Positions 25,137 through 34,240 are shown, numbered from the stretch's first letter. The stretch is DNA of 64,000 nt from Clostridia bacterium (GCA_910575245.1 CAJTEN010000023.1:24011-88010); one strand, 5' to 3'. The notes: generated by a model from the sequence alone, not told the origin. Numbers and translations are program-made.

Positions 25137-25637
25137 ATGGATTTTTCTGAAAAATTATTAACACTGCGGAAAAGCAGAAATCTGACACAGGAAGAATTGG
25201 CAGAACAGCTGGATGTTTCAAGACAGTCGGTTTCAAAATGGGAGTCCGGTCAGGCTGTGCCGGAATTGGATAAGATCGTCGCGTTAAGCAGAATATTTGA
25301 CGTTACGACAGATTATCTTTTGAAACCGTCGGAAATAGACGAACTTTCGGTAAGGGCCGAAATGTTGGAACAGCAGCAAAAGAAACTGGAGGGAGAGATA
25401 CAAAAGGGAAAAGCCAGAAAAAGTATCTTACTTAACTGCGCAGCAATCTATCTCATCGCAGCTGCTGTTATAATGCTTATTCATCAAATGCAATGGGAAA
25501 TAGATTTTCTGTGGAATATTTTCCCGGGATTCACGTTGCCGGTTATAGTGCTTCTAATCGCAACAGCCAGTGCAATTTGGGTTTGCAGAAGATATGTGGA
25601 AGGGATGAAAGATAGTTTTGATCAACCTGTGCGCTGA
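25137..25637 (+). CDS. XRE regulator with coiled coil and two membrane segments
   Basis: A 166-residue protein: XRE HTH in residues 1-62 (LTQEELAEQLDVSRQSVSKWE), a charged coiled coil (AEMLEQQQKKLEGEIQKGKA, about 75-97), then two hydrophobic helices (ILLNCAAIYLIAAAVIMLI and IFPGFTLPVIVLLIATASAI). It is a membrane-anchored regulator type common in Clostridia. AAGGAGG lies six bases before the start. After the stop there are three GTGCTGATT units in tandem. The target is unknown. Confidence 0.88.
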   Translation: MDFSEKLLTLRKSRNLTQEELAEQLDVSRQSVSKWESGQAVPELDKIVALSRIFDVTTDYLLKPSEIDELSVRAEMLEQQQKKLEGEIQKGKARKSILLNCAAIYLIAAAVIMLIHQMQWEIDFLWNIFPGFTLPVIVLLIATASAIWVCRRYVEGMKDSFDQPVR

Positions 25638-25751
25638 TTGTGCTGATTGTGCTGATTGCATCACGGGATAAAGCCCGAAATTATCTGGTATGCTGTGACT
25701 ATAGAAACAGAGGACATGGAAGATGATTCTATGTCCTCTGTTTTTGATTTA

Positions 25752-26087
25752 CTAATTCCAAATCTTCAAGTCCGATAAGACAGAGAAGGTAAGCTCAGCG
25801 GCGGCAGCGCCTGCAGTGCCGTTTTCATTCTGAATATGTGTTGCAAAGAAGTAAGTGTCTTTGCCTTTTTCAAGAAAGCCCACGAACCATCCGGAAACAT
25901 TCTGTCCGTCTGCCGCCAGGGTACCTGTTTTCCCGTAGAGGGAACCTTCGGCAGTGGAAGAAAGAGTGATGGAATTCTTTACGGCTTCGATATTTTCCGG
26001 ATCAAAATTATATTCATTGTGATAGACCTTTTTCAGCAGTTCGACTTGTTCGACAGGAGAAATCTTTAGCGAAGAGTTCAGCCAGTA
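25752..26087 (-). pseudogene. C-terminal penicillin-sensing domain of BlaR1/MecR1 (5' part deleted)
   Basis: Read on the minus strand from 26087: YWLNSSLKISPVEQVELLKK, then SLYGKTGTLAADGQNVSGWF, ending at a stop at 25752. This is the class D beta-lactamase-like sensor domain with its KTGT motif. The protease and membrane part (about 480 residues in full-length BlaR1) is absent. The fragment overlaps the last codons of the blaI-like gene in another frame, so a single deletion seems to have joined blaI directly to the end of blaR1. Confidence 0.8.
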
Positions 26088-26404
26088 AGAAGAGAACGAA
26101 GTGTTTCTATCTCTGATTCTGACAGCCTGTCATTGTCGATGTATGCGGAAACCATAGCCGCAATATTTCCGCCATAGAAACGATTCAGGAAAGAGCTGCT
26201 TTCCTGCCCGACATAGTCGCTTTCTTTTATCAGCGGAGTGTAGACAAACATCCGGCTCTGCTTCTCATAAGACAGAACGCCTTTATTGACCAGACGCTTT
26301 ATTAAGGTCTGTATTGTCTTCGGGCTCCATGTGGTGGTTCTGACTAAACGGTCTGTTATGTCGTTGGTGCTGATCGGAGCATATTTCCATATCACTTTCA
26401 TCAC
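26078..26404 (-). CDS. blaI: BlaI/MecI-family repressor, probably damaged at both ends
   Basis: A winged-helix repressor of 108 residues (MKVIWKYAPISTNDITDRLV, then TTTWSPKTIQTLIKRLVNKG). The frame continues upstream as LPQISEAEYEV, the expected N-terminus, but no start codon is found there, so initiation at ATG 26404 would omit about 10 residues of the first helix. The C-terminus ends abruptly in ETLRSLLTG where the DNA enters the blaR1 remnant. DNA binding may be weakened. It probably no longer forms a working penicillin-sensing circuit. Confidence 0.75.
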   Translation of the reverse strand: MMKVIWKYAPISTNDITDRLVRTTTWSPKTIQTLIKRLVNKGVLSYEKQSRMFVYTPLIKESDYVGQESSSFLNRFYGGNIAAMVSAYIDNDRLSESEIETLRSLLTG

Positions 26405-26591
26405 TTCATATTCAGCTTCGGAAATCTGAGGTAAATGTAGAAGAAGAGTCTGATTTTGTCTGAGTTAATAAACGATATTACATTAATGTGCGATATGAAA
26501 ATAAAGAATAAAAGCGTTTTCAAGTGCAAAATAAAATGATATAATATATTTGTTACTGCCCCGATACTGGTAACAGGGAGGGGGTTTAGAT

Positions 26592-26684
26592 ATGGAGATG
26601 CTTATGTCATTTTCAGCTGCCGTCATGGCGGGTGTAGTTTGTCATCTTATCTGCAAATGGCTGGATGGCAACAATAAGCGGTAA
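26592..26684 (+). CDS. 30-residue hydrophobic peptide, type I toxin-like
   Basis: MEMLMSFSAAVMAGVVCHLI, then CKWLDGNNKR: one membrane helix followed by a polar, charged tail. This is the layout of small holin-like or Fst/TxpA-type peptides common in Clostridia. It has a strong AGGGAGGGGG site and a TATAAT-like tract (about 26539) upstream, and the transcript ends at a strong hairpin. An antisense RNA antitoxin would be expected but cannot be proven by reading. Confidence 0.65.
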   Translation: MEMLMSFSAAVMAGVVCHLICKWLDGNNKR

Positions 26685-26719
26685 TCAGCCTGGTTTAGTG
26701 TAACCAAAAAGCACATAAG

Positions 26720-26751
26720 AACCCCCAAAGAGCTGCTCCTCTTTGGGGGTT
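26720..26751 (+). terminator. Strong hairpin after the small peptide gene
   Basis: AACCCCCAAAGAG (26720-26732) pairs perfectly with CTCTTTGGGGGTT (26739-26751), with a six-base loop. The T tail is short, and the hairpin may also serve RNA stability or an opposing transcript. Confidence 0.8.
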
Positions 26752-26906
26752 CGCTTTGGCTTAGTATGGAGATACTCATTCATTTTGCCTGCTCATATTA
26801 TAACGCATGTGTCAGGCATTTTCAAGTATATCCGAAAGTTTTTATATTATTCGTGGACTATAAAATCAGTATTTTCTGATCGGAATAAAGAAATAGGAAT
26901 ATAAAA

Positions 26907-27917
26907 TTATTTTACGGTATCCCGATTGATTAATTTTGTGCCAAGCAGAGAACAAACAGGTGCTTCACCTGCTTTTCCGCTGATGCGGTCAATCAGCATT
27001 TTCACAGCTTGTTGTCCCAGTTGGTTTTTGGGTACCTGGATGGTGGTCAGCTTCGGCGAGATGACATACGACATGGGAATATCGTCAAATCCTATGATTG
27101 AAACATCATCTGGTATGATGAAGCTGTGCTCTTTTAAAGCGCGCATACAAGAAACAGCAATCAGATCGTTTTCGATAAACAATGCCTTAGGAATTGGTTT
27201 ACCGGCATTCAGATAATCATTCATATCGTTATAAGCGCCATCCTGTGTCGATGCAACATCAATATAAACAACAGGGTTTTGATCGATCTTACCAATTTCG
27301 TTCAGAGCCTTGAGAAAACCGGAAACTCGCTCTTCAAAATTATTTATACGTGCCTTGGAGCGAACGTAGCCGAGTTGACTGTGCCCGCTGAGGATCAGGT
27401 GTCTTGCTGCCATATAGGCGCCCTGTGCATTGTTAATTACCACGCAGTCGTGCCTGGAAAAAGGAAAGTAGCTGTCGAGAATGACAAGTGGTTTATTAAA
27501 ATTCTGAAAGAGAAGGATATCTTCTTCTTTCATTTCTGTAGCTAAGAGAATTACCCCGGTGCAGTCGGATTCGGTTAAAACTTGCATTTGTTCTTGTGTG
27601 TTTTGGTCTGCGTAGAAATATGTAATCTGCATATTGTAACCTGCACTGGTCGCATTATAAGAAAGCCCTTCTATAAGTTCGCCGAAAAAGGGCGTGTCAC
27701 CATAGACAAGACCATGTTTTTTAAAAATTACCAAATTAATATAGTTTGATTTTGGGGCAGATATTTGGGTTGTGGTTTTGATGCCGTAAGTCCGTGCGGC
27801 GGTAAGGATCAATTCCCGTTTTCGGTCACTGATTCCCTTCTTCCCGTTTAAGGCGATAGAAACCGCAGCTGGGGAGACGCCCAACATTTCCGCAAGCTGT
27901 TTCGAGCTGAGAGCCAT
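26907..27917 (-). CDS. LacI-family regulator
   Basis: A 336-residue repressor. The HTH is at residues 1-50 (SKQLAEMLGVSPAAVSIALN with the hinge region after it), and the ligand domain belongs to the periplasmic-binding-protein-like type 3 group (DDIPMSYVISPKLTTIQVPK near the end). The start at 27917 has AGAGGA upstream; the frame is open to 27959. It is divergent from the ABC importer operon, which it most likely represses in the absence of sugar. Confidence 0.9.
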   Translation of the reverse strand: MALSSKQLAEMLGVSPAAVSIALNGKKGISDRKRELILTAARTYGIKTTTQISAPKSNYINLVIFKKHGLVYGDTPFFGELIEGLSYNATSAGYNMQITYFYADQNTQEQMQVLTESDCTGVILLATEMKEEDILLFQNFNKPLVILDSYFPFSRHDCVVINNAQGAYMAARHLILSGHSQLGYVRSKARINNFEERVSGFLKALNEIGKIDQNPVVYIDVASTQDGAYNDMNDYLNAGKPIPKALFIENDLIAVSCMRALKEHSFIIPDDVSIIGFDDIPMSYVISPKLTTIQVPKNQLGQQAVKMLIDRISGKAGEAPVCSLLGTKLINRDTVK

Positions 27918-28085
27918 TTTGCATTTCCTCTTTTCTATCGAATGAAAAAATTGTAGCACAGAGATTTACATATGTCAAACGATGCTAAACCATATAAAAC
28001 AATTTAGAAGAATTTAGTTATATTGGCTAAATCAATGTAAATTATTACTAAAAAATATATAAATAAATTGTGTATTATATAGAAA

Positions 28086-28115
28086 TTGACATACAAGATT
28101 GACACACGGTATAAA
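28086..28115 (+). promoter_or_regulatory. Promoter of the ribose/nucleoside-type importer
   Basis: TTGACA (28086-28091) and TATAAA (28110-28115) with an 18-bp spacer. A second TTGACA at 28099 overlaps. Upstream, TTTAG-N9-CTAAA (28013-28031) is a possible LacI-type operator for the divergent regulator. Confidence 0.65.
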
Positions 28116-28160
28116 TAGTGACAAAATATTTACAATTACTAAATTCCGGGAGGGAAATCA

Positions 28161-29651
28161 ATGGACAGTATCTTGCTAAAAGCTGAAGAGATGAATAAGT
28201 CCTTTGGCGCAACGAAAGCGGTCGTTAATTTTTCGATGGAGATCAAGGCTGGGGAAATACATGGACTAATAGGTGAAAACGGTTCAGGCAAGAGTACTTT
28301 TTCCTCTATGGTTGCGGGTATTTTGAAACCTGACAGTGGGAAGATGACTTTCAAAGGCCAGGATTATAGCCCAACATCTTCATCAGAGGCAGCGAATCTT
28401 GGCAGTGCCTTAATCGTACAGGAAATTGGAACGATTGGGTCAATTACTGCAGCGGACAATATTTTCCTGAATCAGGAAAGGCGCTTTGTAAAAAAAGGCG
28501 CTATTGATTTCCGCAAAATGAATACGGAAGCCAGAAACATTTTACAGGAGATTGGCGGTGAACATATTAATCCACAGACACCGACGATGGCGTTGAATCT
28601 GGAAGACAGAAAATTGGTAGAAATTGCCAGAGCGATGTATTTGGAGCCAGACTTATTAATTGTAGATGAGACATCCAACGCATTAGCCAAACATGGGAGG
28701 GATATTCTTTATAAGAATATGGAGGCCGTCAAGGAAAGAGGCGGTGCGGTGCTTTTTATCACGCATGACCTGTCGGAATTGATTGATAAATGTGATTGTG
28801 TCACGGTCATGCGCGATGGACATTATATTGATACTCTGCCCAAAGACCAGATGGATGAGGATACGTTGAAGCGATTGATGGTTGGCAGGGAAGTCTCTCA
28901 GAATCTTTACCGCAGTGATACAGAGCCATCCTATGGAGAAGAAATTGTCTTTAAAGCGGAACACCTGAACGCTATTAATGTAGATGACGTTTCTTTGGAA
29001 TTACATGCGGGGGAGATTTTAGGGATTGGAGGCCTTGCGGAGTGCGGAATGCATGAACTTGGCAGATTGCTTTTTGGAATTGACAAAAAGGATAGTGGTG
29101 AAGTCATGATGAAGGACAGGCCGATTCATTCTCCCAGAGAAGCAATCAGCAGAGGTGTCGGTTATCTTTCAAAGAACAGAGATACAGAAGCGATCGTACT
29201 CAGCGCAAGTATCAAAGACAATATCTGTCTGCCGTCCCTGCCGCGTTTAAAGAAGTTCGGCTTTATTGCACCTGGAAGTGAAAAAGCGCTTTCCGAGAAA
29301 TGGGCCAATGCGCTGGCAATTAAAATGCGATCCCCGGAGCAGTTCTGCAGAGAATTATCGGGTGGCAATAAACAGAAAGTCGTGCTTGCGAAGTGGCTGG
29401 GAAATGATTCTAAAGTGCTGATTATGGATTGCCCGACACGAGGCATTGATATTGGTGTTAAGGAAGCAATCTATAAGCTTATGCAGCAGTTTAAGGAGGA
29501 AGGCCGGTCCATGATTATGATCTCTGAGGAATTGCCGGAGCTTCTCGGTATGAGTGACCGGATCCTCATTATGAAAGACCACGAGATTGTAAAAGAAATT
29601 CCGAGAAGTAATGATAACAATGAAACCGACATTGTAAATTACATGATCTGA
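28161..29651 (+). CDS. Ribose/galactoside-type ABC importer, dual ATPase subunit (RbsA/MglA-like)
   Basis: A 496-residue protein with two ABC domains. The first has a good Walker A (GENGSGKST, about 38-46) but a poor signature (MALNLEDRKLVEI) and DETSNAL as Walker B. The second, as usual in this family, lacks a real P-loop (GIGGLAECGMHELG), keeps LSGGNKQKVVLAKWL, and has DCPTRGID, where Cys replaces the catalytic Glu. Only the site formed by the first Walker A is likely to hydrolyse ATP. It has a GGGAGGG site and is followed by a hairpin repeat and then the first permease. Confidence 0.9.
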   Translation: MDSILLKAEEMNKSFGATKAVVNFSMEIKAGEIHGLIGENGSGKSTFSSMVAGILKPDSGKMTFKGQDYSPTSSSEAANLGSALIVQEIGTIGSITAADNIFLNQERRFVKKGAIDFRKMNTEARNILQEIGGEHINPQTPTMALNLEDRKLVEIARAMYLEPDLLIVDETSNALAKHGRDILYKNMEAVKERGGAVLFITHDLSELIDKCDCVTVMRDGHYIDTLPKDQMDEDTLKRLMVGREVSQNLYRSDTEPSYGEEIVFKAEHLNAINVDDVSLELHAGEILGIGGLAECGMHELGRLLFGIDKKDSGEVMMKDRPIHSPREAISRGVGYLSKNRDTEAIVLSASIKDNICLPSLPRLKKFGFIAPGSEKALSEKWANALAIKMRSPEQFCRELSGGNKQKVVLAKWLGNDSKVLIMDCPTRGIDIGVKEAIYKLMQQFKEEGRSMIMISEELPELLGMSDRILIMKDHEIVKEIPRSNDNNETDIVNYMI

Positions 29652-29664
29652 TACGAGGCGATAA

Positions 29665-29812
29665 GTATGAAAAGAAAGACTATAAATCAGCTCTGCGCAC
29701 TCGCTGCGCTGAGCGTACACGCGCCATGCAGCTCGTCTGCATGTGTGCATCCGATACTTGCACCGCACTTTTCATGGGAATTTGTGTCGGGGAAAGATAT
29801 GGAGGTGCAGGT
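29665..29812 (+). repeat. Shine-Dalgarno-bearing hairpin repeat, full-length copy
   Basis: A 148-bp element almost identical to 51149-51295. It holds an ATGCAG/CTGCAT stem, then ACTTGCACC (29756-29764) pairing with GGTGCAGGT (29804-29812), with a TGTC/GATA-like inner part. The GGAGG of the right arm is the ribosome site of the permease at 29813. A 49-codon frame (ATG 29667) runs through it and stops at 29816, overlapping that ATG. Confidence 0.78.
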
Positions 29813-30760
29813 ATGAAAGAGAAAAAACAAATCAATATGAAGATAATCTTGAATTTATTTTCCTGGCTCAGTTTGTTGCTGGTCATTGCCCTGTTTGGCG
29901 TAACAACGAAAGGAGCAATTTTTAGTTCCTATAATATGAAGGTCATTTTCAGCCAGTCGGTGCTGTTTATGATCGGAGGACTGGGGTTGTCGTTTCTGTT
30001 TGCGGAAGGTGGTTTTGATATTTCCTACGGAAGTGTCATCGGCTTTGCAGGTATTCTGGGTACTATGCTTACAGACCGGACGCAGAACTGGATCTGGTCG
30101 CTGATTGTTCCTGTAGTATTTTGTCTGGCGATGGGTGTGGTTAACGGATTGATTTATGCCCATACGAATATCATGGTATTCATACAAACGATGAGCATAT
30201 CATTTCTGCTGAAAGGTTTATTTACAACTATGCTTGGTTCCTATGGTTCCTATAAGGTTCCCAAACAGCTTATTTTTATGGGACAGACATGGTTTGCGGT
30301 CACGGCATTGATTGTTGTCGGAGTTATTACGATCTGGCTGTTTAACTACACGCCGTTTGGCAAGCACAGCAGGCTGTACGGAACAGGTAAGGATGCAATC
30401 GTTCAGTCAGGCGTTGATGTCCGTCGGTTAAAATTTCTGACGTTTGTATTTTCCGGGGCGGTGTGCGCACTGGTTACGCTGATGAGTATGGCGCGGGCGG
30501 GGCAGTCATCTACCGGATTGGGATCCAACTTTGAGTTTAATGTAATGATTGCGCTTACGCTGGGAGGTATGCCTTCCGAAGGCGGCACCGGTTCTAAAAT
30601 TCAGAGTGTATTTATAGGATGTCTGATTGTCGCACTTCTGGCGAACGGGATGGTGCTTCTTGGAGTTAATGCCAGATTACAGGAAGTAATCAAAGGGGTC
30701 ATTTTTATTCTGGTACTGATCTTCATGCTGAAGATAAAGGAAAAGAGCGAGGCTCTGTAG
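29813..30760 (+). CDS. ABC importer permease (RbsC-like), first
   Basis: A 315-residue permease of the BPD_transp_2 family with 8 to 10 helices, beginning MKEKKQINMKIILNLFSWLS. The loop with GTGKDAIVQSGVDVRRLKF is the family's A-x-x-x-G-x-x-x ATPase contact. The start comes directly from the upstream repeat; the longer frame (from 29726) is repeat sequence. It pairs with the permease at 32106 as a heterodimer. Confidence 0.92.
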   Translation: MKEKKQINMKIILNLFSWLSLLLVIALFGVTTKGAIFSSYNMKVIFSQSVLFMIGGLGLSFLFAEGGFDISYGSVIGFAGILGTMLTDRTQNWIWSLIVPVVFCLAMGVVNGLIYAHTNIMVFIQTMSISFLLKGLFTTMLGSYGSYKVPKQLIFMGQTWFAVTALIVVGVITIWLFNYTPFGKHSRLYGTGKDAIVQSGVDVRRLKFLTFVFSGAVCALVTLMSMARAGQSSTGLGSNFEFNVMIALTLGGMPSEGGTGSKIQSVFIGCLIVALLANGMVLLGVNARLQEVIKGVIFILVLIFMLKIKEKSEAL

Positions 30761-30807
30761 AATGGGCTGTCGTTTTTATAAAAACTTAAATAACAAGGAG
30801 GAAGGAA

Positions 30808-32034
30808 ATGAAGATGAAAAGAATAATCGCACTGTTTATGGCGGCTGTCATGGTTTTCTCTCTGACAGCATGTTCACAAGAAACGGGAGGAGCGCAGGAT
30901 GCTGCGGGCTCAGGGGAAGAGACACAATCTGCTGCAGACTCAGAAGAAGCACAGCCTGCGGCAGATTCAGAAGAAAGTACAATATCAAAAGAAGCCGGGC
31001 ATTTTAAGATCGGTACGATAGATATGGGAAGTGCGGATGCAACTTCCGCTCCTTTGCTCAATCAGCTTCGCACTACGGTTGAGGCCATGGGCTGTGAATA
31101 TGTTACGGCTACAGCCAGTGAGATGTCTGCCGAAGCTACCATTGCGGCATATCAGAATTTGATTGCCGCCGGCTGCGACGGTATCATTGTCACTTATGGA
31201 CAAGTGAACGCAGATATGATGGCGCAGATGTTTGACGATGCGGGTGTGCTGTGGAGCACATATTGGTATCATTTTGTAGAGGGTACCGATGAATATGAAG
31301 CGGTGATGAATTCCGAGACGTTTGTCAGCTCTACCTACGAGGATGATGTGAATTCAGCTTACTGGGCGGCTTCTGAGTTGGGGAAGAAAGGCTGCAAGAA
31401 GCTTTGTATGGTCGGTTTACCTGCGGGAGGCGTCACCGCCAATATGCGTGACGAAGGAATCAAGAAAGCCTGCGAAGAATACGGCATGGAGATTCTGGCG
31501 GAGGAACGCGATTTTTCCCTTACCATTAGCAGTGCCGGAGGAGCAACTATTACAGAGCGTTTTTTGACTGCATATCCTGAGTGCGACGGAATTCTGATCG
31601 CAGGTATGACACAGTTTGTCCTTGCGGGGGTTGTTCAGACGTTGGAGCAGGCCGGTAAGGTAGGCACAATTCCGATTTCCGGCATTGATTTCAATGAATA
31701 TCAGTTTGATTATTTTGACAGATCTGCTTTAAACAGCATTATTGGTGGCCATTTCTGTGGACCTACCTATTCTGCGATCTTAATGATCAACCAGCTTAAC
31801 GGTACTCCGCTGACTACGGATAAGGTACAGATTGAAAATATGTTTATCGAGTTAAATGATCCGGAGGAAGTACAGAAGTATGCGGACTGGTTGGAAAACA
31901 GCGGGACAATTTACAGTGCGGACGAGATCAGTAAATGTCTTGTAGCAAACAACCCTGATTTTACCTATGACGATCTGATCGAAATGGCAAATGCCTATTG
32001 TCTGGATGATCTGCTTGCAAGACACGGCAACTGA
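30808..32034 (+). CDS. ABC importer substrate-binding lipoprotein
   Basis: A 408-residue lipoprotein: signal peptide with lipobox LTAC (Cys about 22), a low-complexity Ala/Glu/Ser linker (23-62), then a Peripla_BP_4-type domain (HFKIGTIDMGSADATSA, GCDGIIVTYGQV, DGILIAGMTQFVLAG, ISGIDFNEYQ). AAGGAGGAAGG gives a strong start. The ligand should be a ribose-like sugar or nucleoside; the following hydrolase favours a nucleoside-type ligand (inference). Confidence 0.92.
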   Translation: MKMKRIIALFMAAVMVFSLTACSQETGGAQDAAGSGEETQSAADSEEAQPAADSEESTISKEAGHFKIGTIDMGSADATSAPLLNQLRTTVEAMGCEYVTATASEMSAEATIAAYQNLIAAGCDGIIVTYGQVNADMMAQMFDDAGVLWSTYWYHFVEGTDEYEAVMNSETFVSSTYEDDVNSAYWAASELGKKGCKKLCMVGLPAGGVTANMRDEGIKKACEEYGMEILAEERDFSLTISSAGGATITERFLTAYPECDGILIAGMTQFVLAGVVQTLEQAGKVGTIPISGIDFNEYQFDYFDRSALNSIIGGHFCGPTYSAILMINQLNGTPLTTDKVQIENMFIELNDPEEVQKYADWLENSGTIYSADEISKCLVANNPDFTYDDLIEMANAYCLDDLLARHGN

Positions 32035-32105
32035 TCGGCCATTGCTTTCGGAGGATGATGTACCGGACTTGGGTATGTCATCCTATCAAAAAAACGAGGT
32101 GTGAT

Positions 32106-33116
32106 ATGAAGAACAAAAAATTGCTGACTGGTGTATTTGCTGCGTTGATTATTCCGATGGCTGTTTACATTATATTCATACTGCTGAGGCCGTCAGTGTT
32201 TTTCCGGGCTGATGTAATATACCTGCTCTTGATTCAGTCTCTGGAGTCAGTCATTCTCGGATGGGGCATGAGTTTCGGCATGATTTCCGGAAATATGGAT
32301 ATGTCTCTGGGTGCAGAAGTAACATTGGGCGCCATTGTGGGGGCGATTGCGGCTAAATATTTCGGGATTCCGGGAATTGTGATCGGCGCTCTTGGAACAA
32401 CGGTCATTGTCGGAAGCATAAAATCAATGATTCTGAGGATTATCAAAACCAGTTCCATGGTCATCAGTATTGCATATTGCCTGATTATTGGCGCTTTGGG
32501 TTCGGTGTTTGCCAACGGTATTTCACTGGTCATCACTCCCGAGCAGACGATGTTGGGACAAATGCCCTGGAATATTATTATTTTTGTGGCTCTTGGCACT
32601 GCCATGTATTATCTGCACAAATACAGTATTTTTGGTGCAAACTGCAGAGCGATCGGTGGGAACGCGCAGCTTTCGAAGAATGCCGGTATCGATAAATACA
32701 AGGTCTATGGCAAGGGATTTCTGATCGCCTCGGTTTACGCAGGATTTTCCGGTATCATCTCTCTGAGCAGAGGTGCTGGAACTGCGGCAGCGACCGGACT
32801 GCAGTCTATGCAGCCGCTTTTCGGTGCAATGATCGGTGTGTTTATCGGTATGATGCTTACAAAATGGGTGAATGTAGTCTTTGGAATTGTATCCGGAATC
32901 ATGACGATGAACATTATCGGCTATGGCCTGCTCTCTTTGGGGATTCAACCGGATATAAAGAATACGATTACCGGTGCATTTCTGATTACGCTGATGGTGG
33001 TTATGGAGATCAGGGATAAGAAGGCTCAGGAAAAGACAGAAAGAGAACTGTTTGAAATGCAGAAGGAAGCAAAAGCAAACAAAAAGGCGCAGCTTGTAAA
33101 TTCAGCTGCCAGATAA
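32106..33116 (+). CDS. ABC importer permease (RbsC-like), second
   Basis: A 336-residue permease starting MKNKKLLTGVFAALIIPMAV after GAGGTG. It has about nine helices, the signature ISGNMDMSLGAEVTLGAIVG (the S-G-G-x-D-L-S-V-G equivalent) and the AIGGNAQLSKNAGIDKYKV contact loop, then a charged coiled tail (about 305-336). The frame upstream to 32055 has no site. Confidence 0.92.
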   Translation: MKNKKLLTGVFAALIIPMAVYIIFILLRPSVFFRADVIYLLLIQSLESVILGWGMSFGMISGNMDMSLGAEVTLGAIVGAIAAKYFGIPGIVIGALGTTVIVGSIKSMILRIIKTSSMVISIAYCLIIGALGSVFANGISLVITPEQTMLGQMPWNIIIFVALGTAMYYLHKYSIFGANCRAIGGNAQLSKNAGIDKYKVYGKGFLIASVYAGFSGIISLSRGAGTAAATGLQSMQPLFGAMIGVFIGMMLTKWVNVVFGIVSGIMTMNIIGYGLLSLGIQPDIKNTITGAFLITLMVVMEIRDKKAQEKTERELFEMQKEAKANKKAQLVNSAAR

Positions 33117-33126
33117 GAAGGGAGAA

Positions 33127-34119
33127 ATGCATATGTTAAAGGAAAGACCATTAACTTTTCCACAGGACAAGACACTGAGGGTAATTTTGGATACGGATTG
33201 TTACAATGAATGTGATGATCAGTTCTGTGTTGCACACGCGCTGATGACTCCTCGCTTTGATATTAAAGCGATTATTGCCGAGCAGTATGGAGGCGTGATG
33301 CCTAATCCTGATTCCGAGCAAAAGAGCTATGACGAGATCTGTAATATTGTACGTTTGATGGGACTGGAGGGCGAGGTTAATATCCTGCATGGCTGTAAGA
33401 CACTGTTGCCGGATACGTCCACCCCAGTGGAAAGCGAAGGTTCCCGCTTTATCATTGAGGAAGCATTGCGGGACGATCCCAGACCACTGTTCGTATGTAC
33501 GCAGGGAGCTGTAACCAATCTGGCTTCTGCACTGCTTATGAAACCGGAAATTGCTGAGAGAATTACAGTTATTTCCATTTTGGGCTCTCCGTACCCTCAG
33601 GGAGGTTTCGAGTTTAACCAAAACAATGACATCAATGCGGCAAGGGTACTTTATCAGTCCAAGGCCGAATTGTGGCAGGTTCCCTCCAATGTGTATACTA
33701 CTATGAAGATCAGTTATTTTGAGATGATGAACAGCATTTATCCTTGCGGAGAGATCGGAAAATATCTGGTAGAGTATGCTTTAAAGTTCGGAAAGCAGAT
33801 GATGAGCCACATGAAAGAAATGGAAGAGATGATGGCTGATTCTCCGATGGCAAAAATGAATGCCGGTCAATCCAGGGCTGCGGCAATGACATTCTTCGGA
33901 GGAGAACTATGGAGCCTGGGAGATTCTCCTTGCGTCGGCCTGATGATGAACAGTACTATGGGACGTTTCCATTATGAAAATGCACCTACCGGTCTGAGTG
34001 ATACAGGCGAGTATCTGTTTGAAGGCGAATCCAGCCGTCAGATCAGAGTCTATGACGATATTGACAGTCATTTTATTTTGAACGATATGATTGCGAAACT
34101 TAAATTTTATTTTGGCTAA
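33127..34119 (+). CDS. Nucleoside hydrolase-like protein (IUNH superfamily, variant motif)
   Basis: A 330-residue cytoplasmic protein. The N-terminal VILDTDCYNECDDQF corresponds to the calcium-binding DxDPGxDDA motif of inosine-uridine hydrolases, with two extra residues between the acid groups. The EFNQNNDINAARVL segment matches the later E-F-N-x-x-x-D-P-x-A-A motif. It would release a base or aglycone from an imported ribonucleoside-like ligand. Starts at 33127 or 33133 both follow GGGAG. It is the last gene of the importer operon, before a terminator. Confidence 0.8.
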   Translation: MHMLKERPLTFPQDKTLRVILDTDCYNECDDQFCVAHALMTPRFDIKAIIAEQYGGVMPNPDSEQKSYDEICNIVRLMGLEGEVNILHGCKTLLPDTSTPVESEGSRFIIEEALRDDPRPLFVCTQGAVTNLASALLMKPEIAERITVISILGSPYPQGGFEFNQNNDINAARVLYQSKAELWQVPSNVYTTMKISYFEMMNSIYPCGEIGKYLVEYALKFGKQMMSHMKEMEEMMADSPMAKMNAGQSRAAAMTFFGGELWSLGDSPCVGLMMNSTMGRFHYENAPTGLSDTGEYLFEGESSRQIRVYDDIDSHFILNDMIAKLKFYFG

Positions 34120-34140
34120 AGAGATATAAGTATACCCTGA

Positions 34141-34194
34141 AAATACCCGTTATCCGAGTCGGTTAAAACCGTATGGAGAAAGGGTATTTTTATT
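34141..34194 (+). terminator. Rho-independent terminator of the importer operon
   Basis: AAATACCC pairs with GGGTATTT around an inner CGG/CCG hairpin, followed by TTTATT. It lies 21 bases after the hydrolase stop. Confidence 0.75.
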
Positions 34195-34240
34195 CTCCGT
34201 AACAGGAAGGCCAAAAGGCTAAACTGTTTGTTGTTACATG

